Part shown: positions 17,272 through 24,208 of the stretch, one piece after another
Position numbering within the stretch: the first letter of the stretch is position 1
How the letters are laid out: every line of letters begins with the position of its first letter
IMG/VR virus record: IMGVR_UViG_3300034109_000654
Span: 1-56,557 of that record
Reading direction: 5' to 3' (one strand)
Origin: a virus
Length of the DNA: 56,557 nucleotides
Translations under genes and position numbers: made by a program
The notes under the pieces: model-generated
What the model was told of the DNA's origin: nothing
Databases searched by the model: none
What the model saw: only the letters and a program-made list of their open reading frames with translations

Positions 17272-17498
17272 CGTTGCCTCGCCTGGGCGAGAGCATCGGC
17301 GTCGGTGGTGTAGCCGTTGGGCTGCAGGCCGCAGTCGATGTAGAAGCGGTGGAACTGGAAGCTCGGCGCGATCTGGCTGAACGTCGAGGCGAGGTTGCGG
17401 CAGATGCGTGCCACGGTCTCGCGCTCACCCTCGGTCTTGGCGATGGCGAGTTGAACGCGCAGCATCACCGCGACGGCGCTGATCTGTTTTCGGTTCAC
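17268..17498 (-). CDS. Hypothetical protein, first gene of a leftward unit
   Basis: 76 aa. GTG at 17498 is chosen because GAAAGGAG lies about ten bases upstream and the promoter/leader (17499-17561) ends there. Sequence VNRKQISAVAVMLRVQLAIA continues with ARICRNLASTFSQIAPSFQFHRFYID. No known domain. Confidence 0.7.
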   Translation of the reverse strand: MNRKQISAVAVMLRVQLAIAKTEGERETVARICRNLASTFSQIAPSFQFHRFYIDCGLQPNGYTTDADALAQARQR

Positions 17499-17561
17499 GG
17501 TCAGGTGTCTCCTTTCGTTGCGTGGTGGCGGGTGCAGTCCCAGCCTTGCCCTTTTAGAATA
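17499..17561 (-). promoter_or_regulatory. Leftward promoter-leader element (h)
   Basis: Minus strand TATTCT (17561-17556) followed by AAAAGGGCAAGGCTGGG, then GCACCC and GAAAGGAG. It matches the TANNCT-NAARGGGTAAG consensus seen nine times in the window. Confidence 0.7.
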
Positions 17562-17619
17562 AGGCATGGGCGGTGAAAACGCAAGTGTCACAAGCGGTTT
17601 CGTCCGTACTAATTCCGGG

Positions 17620-17805
17620 TCACGAGAACTCTCCCTCGGTCTCCATCTCGAACAGGTAGTCCTTGACCGCCTCGGCCAGCTCGTAGGCGTAGGCCACCAC
17701 GTCGGCGTTCTCGGTCTGTGATTCATAGACCCGCACGAACTCACTGAGGACGCGGCGCATCTCCTGCTCGGTCTCGGCCCGGCGGTCGGCGCTGGTGTCG
17801 CTCAT
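17620..17805 (-). CDS. Small acidic helical protein
   Basis: 61 aa, ATG overlapping the upstream stop. Acidic helices (RAETEQEMRRVLSEFVRVYE, YAYELAEAVKDYLFEMETE). Last gene of its overlapping run, ending about 60 bases upstream of the next promoter. No family recognised. Confidence 0.7.
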   Translation of the reverse strand: MSDTSADRRAETEQEMRRVLSEFVRVYESQTENADVVAYAYELAEAVKDYLFEMETEGEFS

Positions 17806-18281
17806 ACGAACCTCACCACCCGGTACTCGGCGGCTTCGCTGCCGAACTGGCCGTCGATGACGGTGTCGGTGCAGACCCACCAGCCCGGCACGATCTTGGT
17901 GAACTCCTCGGTCGTGTCGTCCCAGGCGTCGGTGGCGACGTGCCTCTTGACTGAGACGATGGTGTGCAGAGCCGCCTGCGAGTCGGCGATCAGTTCGCCG
18001 GGGTGCAGTTGATCGGCGGTGCAGCGGCGTATATCGGTGACGTGGGCGGTCAGGTCCCACGGCCAGAACCGCATCAGCTTGCCCGAACGCTGCATCCTGA
18101 CCCCGACGTACTTGCGGCCGATCTCCTCGACCGTGCCGTGCATGTCGCCCTTCATCCAGGCGTCGGTGACCGGGTGCGGCATAACCCGCATCCCGACGTG
18201 GACCTGGCCCAGCGTGGACAGGTAGCCGATCATCGTGACCAGCCGGCGTTCGCCATCGGGAGTGATCTGATACACCGTCAC
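17802..18281 (-). CDS. Hypothetical protein
   Basis: 159 aa, GTG overlapping the previous stop. Beta-rich pattern (GTVEEIGRKYVGVRMQRSG, LHTIVSVKRHVATDAWDD, IVPGWWVCTDTVIDG) hinting at a small barrel such as an SH3- or KOW-like fold, but this is only an impression. Gene pattern of the neighbours supports coding. Confidence 0.7.
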   Translation of the reverse strand: MTVYQITPDGERRLVTMIGYLSTLGQVHVGMRVMPHPVTDAWMKGDMHGTVEEIGRKYVGVRMQRSGKLMRFWPWDLTAHVTDIRRCTADQLHPGELIADSQAALHTIVSVKRHVATDAWDDTTEEFTKIVPGWWVCTDTVIDGQFGSEAAEYRVVRFV

Positions 18282-18559
18282 TCACCGTCCTTGACCAAGC
18301 GCCACCCGACCGGCAGCCGGACCGACTCCTCGCCCCAGGACACGTTCTCGGGGTTGATGTCGTTGTCGATCAGCCAGCCGCCGACCTCGGCGTCGGCCAG
18401 CTCGGCGATGTCGGCCTTCTCGGACTCCTCGAGGTTGCCGCTGCCGTAACGGCACAGCGACTCCTTGAGGTCTGCGCCCTGCTCCTCGACGGTGAGGAAC
18501 AGCGCCAGCTCGTAGTTGACCTCGGTGTAGTACACCGTGACGATCTGCCGGTCGCTCAT
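18278..18559 (-). CDS. Hypothetical protein
   Basis: 93 aa. ATG overlaps the upstream stop. Starts with beta strands (QIVTVYYTEVNYELALFLT), has an acidic middle (NLEESEKADIAELADAEVGG) and ends SVRLPVGWRLVKDGE. No known motif. Confidence 0.7.
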   Translation of the reverse strand: MSDRQIVTVYYTEVNYELALFLTVEEQGADLKESLCRYGSGNLEESEKADIAELADAEVGGWLIDNDINPENVSWGEESVRLPVGWRLVKDGE

Positions 18560-18924
18560 CGGGGCTTCACCGCCTCGATGAGCAGCCGGGTCACCAGCAG
18601 CGGCAACTCCTCGGCGGTGCCGCAGAAGTCCATCGCCTTGAGTTCGCAGCCCTCGTCGGTGTAGACGCCGACGGCGTAGCCGAAGCTGGCGTCGCCGTCC
18701 CCGGTGGAGATGCGGGCGGGCATCGGCGTGATGTACGCCTCCTCACCGTGGTCGGTGTGCGGGTTGTCGGTGACCATCACCGTCAGGTCGCCCTCGAGGA
18801 ACGCCTGGATCGCGGTGCAGCCGCCTCCGGTGTGCCACCACTGGAACACGTTCTCCCCGAAGATCGCGTTAAGTGGGTCGAGCATCGGGGTGAACTGCTC
18901 GGGGTCAGTCGGGTCGTATTTCAT
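18556..18924 (-). CDS. Hypothetical protein
   Basis: 122 aa. ATG overlaps the upstream stop. Contains NVFQWWHTGGGCTAIQAF and LTVMVTDNPHTDHGEEAYI, then a repeated strand pattern; many actinophages carry proteins with an FxWWHTGGGCxA motif of unknown function. Soluble. Confidence 0.75.
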   Translation of the reverse strand: MKYDPTDPEQFTPMLDPLNAIFGENVFQWWHTGGGCTAIQAFLEGDLTVMVTDNPHTDHGEEAYITPMPARISTGDGDASFGYAVGVYTDEGCELKAMDFCGTAEELPLLVTRLLIEAVKPR

Positions 18925-19250
18925 GCGTCAGCCTCCTTCGGGAGTTGCAGCACCTCGGTGCCGTTGGAACCGGACTTGAAGTAGGCGTGCGCCTGTCTAC
19001 GCAGCGCCATCCGGTCGGCCTGGGCCTCGCGGAACTTCTGCGCGGCGGTCGGAGCCGGGGCCTCGACGTAGGCGGCGACCCGGCGGGTGGACTTGCGGAC
19101 CAGCGACCTGCCGAAGCGGTTCCGGGCCCGGTACTGACTCGACGCCTCGCGGGCCTGCGCCTCGGTGTCGTGGGTGGAGCGCACCATCCAGTGGCCCTGC
19201 CGCCACACCCACACCCGCCAGCACGGCACGGCGACCATGCGGGCGCCCAT
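18921..19250 (-). CDS. Basic hypothetical protein
   Basis: 109 aa. The ATG overlaps the upstream stop (TGATG). N-terminus VPCWRVWVWRQGHWMVRSTH, then an Arg-rich helical part and an AAQKFREAQADRMALRRQAH helix. Net positive charge suggests nucleic acid contact; unproven. Confidence 0.7.
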   Translation of the reverse strand: MGARMVAVPCWRVWVWRQGHWMVRSTHDTEAQAREASSQYRARNRFGRSLVRKSTRRVAAYVEAPAPTAAQKFREAQADRMALRRQAHAYFKSGSNGTEVLQLPKEADA

Positions 19251-19684
19251 CAGATGAACCCCTCCTGGCGAGCGGCCTTGAGCGCCCCGGCCTGCAGCCG
19301 GTCGGCGAACCACTCGTCCTGGGTCGCATTGAGCCAGGCGGCGATGTAGAAGTAGCCGTAGCTGCCGTTGGAGTTGCCGACGACCTTGATGAGGCCGTCC
19401 TCGTAGACGGTGACCTCGTTGCCGAGGTGCGACTGCACCTTGCCCTCGCAGATGAGGGTTGCCAGCGGCTGGCCCCAGGGCCGCACCCGGTCGAGCTGGT
19501 CGGTGAGGGCGTGGCGAGCGGAGGGAACGCCCCACAGAGCCTGGCGGTTGTGAACCAGATCGCCGCCGAACTTGTGGGACATGCGGTCGAGGATCAGCCG
19601 CGCGCCCCAACACGCTGCGGTGTCGGCCGGCACGGCGGCCTCGTATCCGAAGGCCAGACGGCGCTCGGAGGGTTTGTCGGACAC
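19250..19684 (-). CDS. Hypothetical protein, first gene of a leftward unit
   Basis: 144 aa, GTG with GAAAGGAG upstream. Contains FGYEAAVPADTAACWGARLI and NGSYGYFYIAAWLNATQDEW. No domain recognised. It directly follows promoter-leader element (b), whose -10 lies in a 23-bp palindrome, so its operon appears individually controlled. Confidence 0.75.
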   Translation of the reverse strand: MSDKPSERRLAFGYEAAVPADTAACWGARLILDRMSHKFGGDLVHNRQALWGVPSARHALTDQLDRVRPWGQPLATLICEGKVQSHLGNEVTVYEDGLIKVVGNSNGSYGYFYIAAWLNATQDEWFADRLQAGALKAARQEGFI

Positions 19685-19747
19685 GGTTGGTGTACTCCTT
19701 TCGGTCGGGTGATTCCCTGCCTTACCCCATCAGTGTACCTGATGGGG
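19685..19747 (-). promoter_or_regulatory. Promoter-leader element (b) with palindromic -10
   Basis: Plus-strand palindrome CCCCATCAG (19725-19733) / CTGATGGGG (19739-19747) encloses the minus-strand -10 TACACT (19737-19732). Downstream come GGGGTAAGGCAGGGAATCA, CCCGACC and GAAAGGAG. Symmetry over the -10 suggests an operator. Confidence 0.75.
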
Positions 19748-19750
19748 CGA

Positions 19751-20038
19751 CTAGACGGGTAGGTTTTCTGCGGAGCAGTTCGGAAGATTCCGGGCATGGT
19801 CGATCCGCCACACTCGGGTGTTGAAGTTGAACGTGACGGTGTACCCGGAGACGGAGAGATCGCAGTCGATGTCGTCGATGAGAACCTCCTCCCGGCCCTC
19901 CGGGTCGGGGTACTCCCAGCACCGCGACATGGCGTGCGCGTAGGAGTCCTCGCCGGTATGGCCGAGCAGCACGTCGGCGCACGCCGCCAGGTCCTGCGGG
20001 CTGCTGACGCTCACCGGGACCTCGCGCCATGCGGTCAC
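19751..20038 (-). CDS. Hypothetical protein
   Basis: 95 aa. GTG overlaps the upstream stop (20041 GTG also possible). Acidic, with DLAACADVLLGHTGEDSYAH and a strand-rich end (CDLSVSGYTVTFNFNTRVW). Last gene before the palindromic promoter (b). Unknown. Confidence 0.7.
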   Translation of the reverse strand: MTAWREVPVSVSSPQDLAACADVLLGHTGEDSYAHAMSRCWEYPDPEGREEVLIDDIDCDLSVSGYTVTFNFNTRVWRIDHARNLPNCSAENLPV

Positions 20039-20238
20039 CACTTCGCCGCCTGGATCGCGTCGAGCAGCTGGCGCACCATCGGCAGGAACGCCTCGGACAC
20101 GTCCTCGCCGTTGCGGTGGTCGATCAGGGTCTGATGACCGGCGAGGTTCTCGAGGTCGGTGATGAAGTCGCTCAGGGCGTGCTCGTCGTCGTGGAACCGG
20201 ACATCGACCTCGACGGACTTGATGATCGGGTTGTTCAT
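20035..20238 (-). CDS. Hypothetical acidic protein
   Basis: 67 aa, ATG with AAAGGAG eight bases upstream and four-base overlap with the preceding stop. VEVDVRFHDDEHALSDFITD then helices. No family. Confidence 0.7.
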   Translation of the reverse strand: MNNPIIKSVEVDVRFHDDEHALSDFITDLENLAGHQTLIDHRNGEDVSEAFLPMVRQLLDAIQAAKW

Positions 20239-20396
20239 CGTGCGTACTCCTTTCGTAGCTGTTGCTTGTCCCAGGACCGGGACCGCTTGTGCTTGCCCAT
20301 CGGAATGGGCACCGCCGCATTGGAGCGGCGGAGTTCCTGGCGGCGCACCGCGGCCTGTCGGCCGGCGGTGGCGGGGGTGGGTTTGCGCTGGCTCAC
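20235..20396 (-). CDS. Very basic small protein
   Basis: 53 aa, GTG overlapping the upstream stop. Arg/Lys-rich throughout (GRQAAVRRQELRRSN, MGKHKRSRSWDKQQLRKEY), so likely to contact nucleic acid or be disordered. Coupled at both ends to neighbours. Confidence 0.65.
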   Translation of the reverse strand: MSQRKPTPATAGRQAAVRRQELRRSNAAVPIPMGKHKRSRSWDKQQLRKEYAR

Positions 20397-20656
20397 GGCA
20401 GATCCACCCCGTCGGACAGCTCGGCGAGGTACTCGTCGACGTAGGGGTTGCGCCACGGTGCCAGCACCACGAGGTAGCCGTTGTAGGTGTGCCAGCGCAC
20501 GACACCCGGGCACGGCACGTCGATGTCGATGAGGGCCCCGTAGCGTTCCTGAACCTCGGCCAGGAACTTCGACACGTCGTGGGTGTTACCGGCATCGTGG
20601 CCGTCGCCGCTGGGGCGGTGGCCGACCCAGTAGTGGAACATTCCTCGTCCGCTCAC
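20393..20656 (-). CDS. Hypothetical protein
   Basis: 87 aa, ATG overlapping the preceding stop. FHYWVGHRPSGDGHDAGNTH then DVSKFLAEVQERYGALIDID and WHTYNGYLVVLAPWRNPYVD. No recognised domain. Confidence 0.7.
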   Translation of the reverse strand: MSGRGMFHYWVGHRPSGDGHDAGNTHDVSKFLAEVQERYGALIDIDVPCPGVVRWHTYNGYLVVLAPWRNPYVDEYLAELSDGVDLP

Positions 20657-20778
20657 TTCTCCTCCTCACAGTCGTGGCCGAAATAGAAATCCTGACGCTG
20701 ACGGATGTCGGTCAGGTCGAACTTCTTGCCGCACTCCGGGCAGCGCGGCCGGGGCACCAGGAACGGGATCACGGTCAC
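20653..20778 (-). CDS. Micro-protein with zinc-ribbon knuckle
   Basis: 41 aa, GTG overlapping the upstream stop (GTGA). PRCPECGKKFDLTDIRQRQD followed by FGHDC gives a Cys-x2-C ... H-x-C zinc knuckle. Too short for conventional gene finding but fits the overlapping operon exactly. Confidence 0.6.
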   Translation of the reverse strand: MTVIPFLVPRPRCPECGKKFDLTDIRQRQDFYFGHDCEEEK

Positions 20779-20864
20779 CACCTCAGTCCCCACACCACGC
20801 GCTCGTAGGCGCAGTCGATGCACCCACACCACGGGTCGCGGAACAACAGCCAGTCGCAGAACAT
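20775..20864 (-). CDS. 29-aa Cys/Trp-rich micro-protein
   Basis: Reads MFCDWLLFRDPWCGCIDCAY then ERVVWGLRW. The ATG overlaps the upstream stop (TGATG) and its stop overlaps the next GTG, filling the only gap in the operon. Four Cys and four Trp in 29 residues suggest a folded metal-binding or membrane-surface peptide. Coding inferred from perfect coupling on both sides. Confidence 0.55.
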   Translation of the reverse strand: MFCDWLLFRDPWCGCIDCAYERVVWGLRW

Positions 20865-21178
20865 CAGACCTCCTCGGTGTCGGGGTGGGTGTCGTAGTGG
20901 CGGGCGATGGCGCCCTCACTGTCGGTCTCGTAGTCGCAGTGATCGCACTGGTAGAACTCGCTACCCTCGATGAGCGCCACGACATGGGCCACCGACTCGG
21001 TGACGTTGAGGTAGCCGTTGAGAAGCCCGATGCTGGTGTAGATCGTCAACCGGGGCCGTGCCTGGGTGTAGTCCCTGACCGACTTGGTGGAGAGGGTGGA
21101 GATGTGGTCCGGGTTGACCTGGACCTGCCGGTACTCGGGGTCGGCCCCGAACAGGGTGAGTTGGATCAGACGCGGCAT
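20864..21178 (-). CDS. Protein with C-terminal C2H2-like zinc finger
   Basis: 104 aa. ATG overlaps the preceding stop (TGATG). N-terminal beta-rich part (RLIQLTLFGADPEYRQVQVN); C-terminal QCDHCDYETDSEGAIARHYD-TH fits Cys-x2-Cys-x12-His-x3-His. Such fingers are uncommon in bacteria but frequent in actinophage small genes. DNA or protein binding possible. Confidence 0.75.
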   Translation of the reverse strand: MPRLIQLTLFGADPEYRQVQVNPDHISTLSTKSVRDYTQARPRLTIYTSIGLLNGYLNVTESVAHVVALIEGSEFYQCDHCDYETDSEGAIARHYDTHPDTEEV

Positions 21179-21444
21179 CACGCCACCTCGCTTTCGTTGA
21201 TGTGATCGGGGTCGGGCTCCTCGGGATCGGGGCCCATGTACTCGATGGGTTCGGCACCGCAGCACTCGGTGACGAGGGCGTAGGACTCGTGGTAGTACGG
21301 GGCACCCCAGTACTCGACCCAGCCGATGCTGTTGTCCTCGACGGTGATGGCCGGGTCAACGGCGCGACAGGCGGGGCACTGCCGGTCGAAGGGGAACTCC
21401 CGGTCGACGGCGTCGTCGAAGTCCTCCTCGCAGCGGAACCTCAT
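21178..21444 (-). CDS. Cys-rich acidic protein
   Basis: 88 aa, ATG overlapping the upstream stop. QCPACRAVDP and TECCGAEPIE are probable zinc ligands; acidic Pro-rich C-terminus. Unknown function. Confidence 0.7.
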   Translation of the reverse strand: MRFRCEEDFDDAVDREFPFDRQCPACRAVDPAITVEDNSIGWVEYWGAPYYHESYALVTECCGAEPIEYMGPDPEEPDPDHINESEVA

Positions 21445-21659
21445 TCGGACACCTCCTCGCCGGCCGACGAGGCGGTGTCCATGTCGATGGCGTCCCAGCC
21501 CATGCGGGTCATGGCTTCCTCGATGGCGTCGGGGTCGGCACCGCGGAGCTCGGTGGGCGAGAAGGCGCACACCGAGAACCCGCGATCCCGCAGCATCTGC
21601 AGCGCGTCGAGGACCTCGGGGGTGAGGTCGTCCTCGATCTGGGCGTGGTAGTCGGTCAT
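21441..21659 (-). CDS. Small acidic protein
   Basis: 72 aa, ATG overlapping the preceding stop. Helix LTPEVLDALQMLRDRGFSV followed by GADPDAIEEAMTRMGWDAID. No family. Confidence 0.7.
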   Translation of the reverse strand: MTDYHAQIEDDLTPEVLDALQMLRDRGFSVCAFSPTELRGADPDAIEEAMTRMGWDAIDMDTASSAGEEVSE

Positions 21660-21940
21660 TTCCACAGCCCCAGCGAGCGCATCATGACCTCGTGCATGAA
21701 GTCGGCGAACTCCTGCACGCGGTGCCGCTGATGCGGTGCCCACCAGTCGGCGGGAGGCAGATCCCCGGTGGCGGGGTCGACCTCGACGTAGCAGGCCCGG
21801 CAGCCGGTGTAGCCGTCGCAGCCCTTCGCGCTGGCCCCGCAGCACGGGGTGACGTAGAACGCCTCGCCGTCGCTGTTGACCGCGATCTCGATGCCGTGGC
21901 GCTCATCGACGCCGACGACGCGGGTGACGTAGTTACGCAT
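21656..21940 (-). CDS. Cys-rich hypothetical protein
   Basis: 94 aa, ATG overlapping the upstream stop (TGATG). YVTPCCGASAKGCDGYTGCR is a compact Cys cluster likely to bind zinc; C-terminal helix HRVQEFADFMHEVMM. Unknown. Confidence 0.7.
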   Translation of the reverse strand: MRNYVTRVVGVDERHGIEIAVNSDGEAFYVTPCCGASAKGCDGYTGCRACYVEVDPATGDLPPADWWAPHQRHRVQEFADFMHEVMMRSLGLWK

Positions 21941-22131
21941 CAGAACACCATCCGCGAGGCGGCGGCACGATCGAGGTCGCGGATGCGGCCCCGAATGGCG
22001 ATGACGGTTTTCTCGTTGGGCCGGTCCTCGGCGAGCTCGATGTCGAGGGCGCGCTTGGCCTCCTCGATCTGGTCGAGGATCGGTTGCAGCTTCTCGGCGC
22101 GGGTCAGCAGCCGCGCAGCACGGTCGCTCAT
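21940..22131 (-). CDS. Small coiled-coil protein
   Basis: 63 aa entirely helical and charged (LTRAEKLQPILDQIEEAKRA, VIAIRGRIRDLDRAAASRM), probably a short coiled coil. ATG overlaps the preceding stop. Function unknown. Confidence 0.7.
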   Translation of the reverse strand: MSDRAARLLTRAEKLQPILDQIEEAKRALDIELAEDRPNEKTVIAIRGRIRDLDRAAASRMVF

Positions 22132-22388
22132 CGCTGACCCCGCATCCGACGCTGCAGGCGCAGCGAGAAGTTGTTGATCGCCTCGAGGTAGGTGCCGCGG
22201 GGCAGTGCGCCGTGCACGGTGGCGTCGGCGCTGATGTCGAGGGCGGTGTACTCGTCGAGGTCGTCATTGACCAGGATCGCGTAGCCGCTCCCCACGTCTG
22301 TCCAGTCGGCGAGCGCGACGAGCGGGAACTCGAAGTGCTTGTTGATCGCCTTGACCGCAGCGATGTGCTGCAGCTTCGTTGCTCTCAT
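22128..22388 (-). CDS. Hypothetical protein, first gene of a leftward operon
   Basis: 86 aa. ATG with GGAAAGGAA upstream after promoter-leader (c). ATKLQHIAAVKAINKHFEFP, then strands and an Arg-rich end (LRLQRRMRGQR). It heads the run of overlapping genes down to 19751. No known domain. Confidence 0.75.
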   Translation of the reverse strand: MRATKLQHIAAVKAINKHFEFPLVALADWTDVGSGYAILVNDDLDEYTALDISADATVHGALPRGTYLEAINNFSLRLQRRMRGQR

Positions 22389-22446
22389 TCTCGGTGATTC
22401 CTTTCCGGTCGGGTGGTTCCCTGCCTTACCCTGTCAGTCTAACAGG
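22389..22446 (-). promoter_or_regulatory. Leftward promoter-leader element (c)
   Basis: Minus strand TAGACT (22441-22436) then GACAGGGTAAGGCAGGGAAC, CACCCGACC and GGAAAGGA. A short inverted repeat CCTGT / ACAGG flanks the -10. Same architecture as (a) and (b). Confidence 0.75.
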
Positions 22447-22492
22447 TCAACCGGCATTTCGGGTAGTTCTCGGCCGCACCAGATCGGAGTAG

Positions 22493-22524
22493 AAAAATGG
22501 CCCCATCCCAGGCGGGACGGGGCC
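22493..22524 (-). terminator. Terminator after the 22.5 kb gene
   Basis: Stem GGCCCC(a)TCCC / GGGA(c)GGGGCC with a mismatch, 14 bases after the stop at 22538, followed on the minus strand by ATTTTTC. A good intrinsic terminator. Confidence 0.8.
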
Positions 22525-22537
22525 GGTGAGGGGCAGG

Positions 22538-22903
22538 TCAGCCGGACTGGCGCAGCGACTCCATCACCCGGGGCCACTGATCGAGGACCTCGCGGGCCTT
22601 TCGGTTGCGGCCGATGGCGGTCAGAGCGTCGGCCAGTGTCGGGCCGGGCGCGGTTTTGAGCGCGGCGACCCGCAGCACGGCCCGACGGATGGCGGCCTGG
22701 TCGTAGTGAGCGAGGGCGTCGTTGCATTTGTCGGCCAGCGCCGGCACTCCACCGGAGGTGCTCAGGACAACGCGACCGGCGACCTTGCGGAAGCGGGCGT
22801 CGGCGTCGAAGAAGTCGGAGAGCAGGGTGTCGATGTCGACTCCGCGGGAGGTGGCGATGCGGTCCAGGGCGTGCAGAGTCTCGTTGGTGATGTACGGGGC
22901 CAT
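22538..22903 (-). CDS. Helical hypothetical protein, monocistronic
   Basis: 121 aa, soluble and helical (ETLHALDRIATSRGVDIDTL, AIRRAVLRVAALKTAP). TAAACT lies exactly six bases upstream of the ATG, so the transcript is probably leaderless; promoter element (i) further upstream could also feed it. Followed by its own terminator. No family recognised. Confidence 0.75.
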   Translation of the reverse strand: MAPYITNETLHALDRIATSRGVDIDTLLSDFFDADARFRKVAGRVVLSTSGGVPALADKCNDALAHYDQAAIRRAVLRVAALKTAPGPTLADALTAIGRNRKAREVLDQWPRVMESLRQSG

Positions 22904-23492
22904 GCAGTCAGTTTACCGAAGGCGGCATTGTACCGTCCAGCTTTCATCCCGTCAATATCGAATGTTTGTTCGACGACATCGGCACGGGGGTTGACAAGGA
23001 CTTGACGGGGACATTAGGCTCGGAGCGAGGCCCCAAGCCAGGGAGCGAGGAGCCGCCCCCGACGAGGTCGAGGTCGACGACCTCCCCGCGCGGCGAAGCT
23101 GTTACCCTGTAGACTATCTCGAGTCCGTAGACGATGCAGGCGTGGACAGACGCCGCAGCCGTCGAGCCACGCTCTCATGCTTGACGCATCGCGGCTCACA
23201 GGCCGGGGCGAGGTCGATGCCTGACGAGCTCGGTGATGACGCCGCCCGTTCGGGCGGTGACAAGGCTGCGCGAAGTATGCGCTCTCGAGTATTCGGAAGT
23301 TTGTACCGAGGTTTGTGTCGCAGGCTGCGGTGCGGGGCCGCGGGAAACCGAAAGGCTCTCAGAGCGATTCTGCCGGGCGGTGCATACCGAACCCTCACTC
23401 AACCACCGAAAATGGCTCTCGGTGCCGTACAGGGGCGAATAGAGGGCATCTAGGCGAGGCGGTGGAATGGGCGAGGGCGTAGAATGACAGTC
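22904..23492. promoter_or_regulatory. Gene-poor regulatory gap with opposed promoters
   Basis: No convincing gene. A rightward TTGACA (22994) with an 18-base spacer to TAGGCT and a leftward TAGTCT-ACAGGGTAAC (23116-23101, element i) face each other. Hairpin CCGCCC-GTTC-GGGCGG lies near 23242. ACCGAAAGGCTCTCAGAGCG (23347) resembles a sequence at 6141. Open frames here (for example 23142-23453 plus) are rich in Arg and lack start signals. A regulatory RNA is possible but not shown. Confidence 0.4.
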
Positions 23493-23726
23493 ATGACGGA
23501 CAAGACAGCGAGGCGAACACCGAACGTCGAACGGATCAGCCTCCGCGCGCCCGAGGGCTTCGGTAGAAAGTTGAAAATGGCAGCGGCCGAGGAGGGCGTC
23601 CCGGCGGGCGTGCTGATCGACCGGCTGCTGGACGCCCGCCAGTCGCGGCTCGCTGACCTGCGGAAACGGCAACCGTCGCCGCTGCATCGGCCACGGGACG
23701 AGGATTTCGGCCACTTTTTGCGATGA
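23493..23726 (+). CDS. Small RHH-like regulator candidate, leaderless
   Basis: 77 aa basic protein. NVERISLRAPEGFGRKLKMA and VPAGVLIDRLLDARQSRLAD look like the strand-helix-helix of ribbon-helix-helix repressors. TAGAAT (23480-23485) is seven bases before this ATG, which selects it over the ATG at 23484. It is the only rightward gene between 4.2 and 28.8 kb. It could regulate its own gap; unproven. Confidence 0.6.
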   Translation: MTDKTARRTPNVERISLRAPEGFGRKLKMAAAEEGVPAGVLIDRLLDARQSRLADLRKRQPSPLHRPRDEDFGHFLR

Positions 23727-23757
23727 GATGGGCCGGGCTGCGATGAGATAGGCCCGG
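23719..23757 (+). repeat. Tandem 20-bp repeat
   Basis: Two adjacent copies of TGCGATGAGATRGGCCSGG, the first overlapping the stop of the 23493-23726 gene. GGCC and GGCCC parts can pair. May be a small operator pair or chance. Confidence 0.4.
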
Positions 23758-23870
23758 GAGCGCGTACTTTCGGACTGTTTTCTTGTCGGGTAGACGCACT
23801 CGAGGCGGGCGGCGGTTGGCGGGCGGTCGGGCGAGACCTCGAGTGCCGGCCGGGCGACGGAAATGGGCCG

Positions 23871-23906
23871 AAAAAAGCCCCCGACCCGGAATCGGGTCGG
23901 GGGCTT
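23871..23906 (-). terminator. Strong terminator after the 23.9 kb gene
   Basis: Perfect 14-bp stem AAGCCCCCGACCCG / CGGGTCGGGGGCTT, loop GAAT, then six T on the minus strand. Ten bases beyond the stop at 23917. Confidence 0.9.
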
Positions 23907-23916
23907 CGTTCCTGCG

Positions 23917-24126
23917 TCAGGCGCAGAGGATGCCGCTGTCGGGCAGCGGGCCGTTCTCCGTCAGCCAGGTGTTGGCGAACGCGAGGAGCTCGGTGGCGCC
24001 CTCGGGTCCGGTCAGCTCCCGGGTCTCGACGAAGTCGCTCATGGCGGCGCGGAAGGCGACCACCTGCGGGTGGGCGTTCCACGCGGCGTTGAGAGTGGCG
24101 CGTTCGGCGGCGCTCTGCTCGGCCAT
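23917..24126 (-). CDS. Small helical protein
   Basis: 69 aa, ATG with GAAAGGAG upstream. ERATLNAAWNAHPQVVAFRA and ATELLAFANTWLTENGPL are amphipathic helices. Bounded by a strong terminator downstream and a 15-bp hairpin upstream, so it has its own 3' end. No family. Confidence 0.75.
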   Translation of the reverse strand: MAEQSAAERATLNAAWNAHPQVVAFRAAMSDFVETRELTGPEGATELLAFANTWLTENGPLPDSGILCA

Positions 24127-24168
24127 GTGCGGATCTCCTTTCGGTTGGGTTCCTCGAGTGGGGATGGG

Positions 24169-24202
24169 GCGGCACCCCGGCCCAGCCGGGCCGGGGTGCC
24201 GC
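24169..24202 (-). terminator. 15-bp GC hairpin after the basic-tail gene
   Basis: Perfect stem GCGGCACCCCGGCCC / GGGCCGGGGTGCCGC with AGCC loop, seven bases after the stop at 24209. No T-run follows, so it may protect the 3' end or attenuate rather than fully terminate. Confidence 0.6.
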
Positions 24203-24208
24203 GCCCGG

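Noticed and set aside
16796-17428. Long leftward frame extending the zinc-ribbon gene
   Set aside because: The GTG at 17005 overlaps the previous stop; the upstream part is an Arg/Ser-rich shadow of other genes.
23142-23453. Rightward 103-codon open frame
   Set aside because: No ribosome-binding site or leaderless -10, Arg-rich low-quality translation, lies in a gap with structured DNA.
23719-23757. CRISPR-like repeat
   Set aside because: Only two adjacent copies and no spacers.
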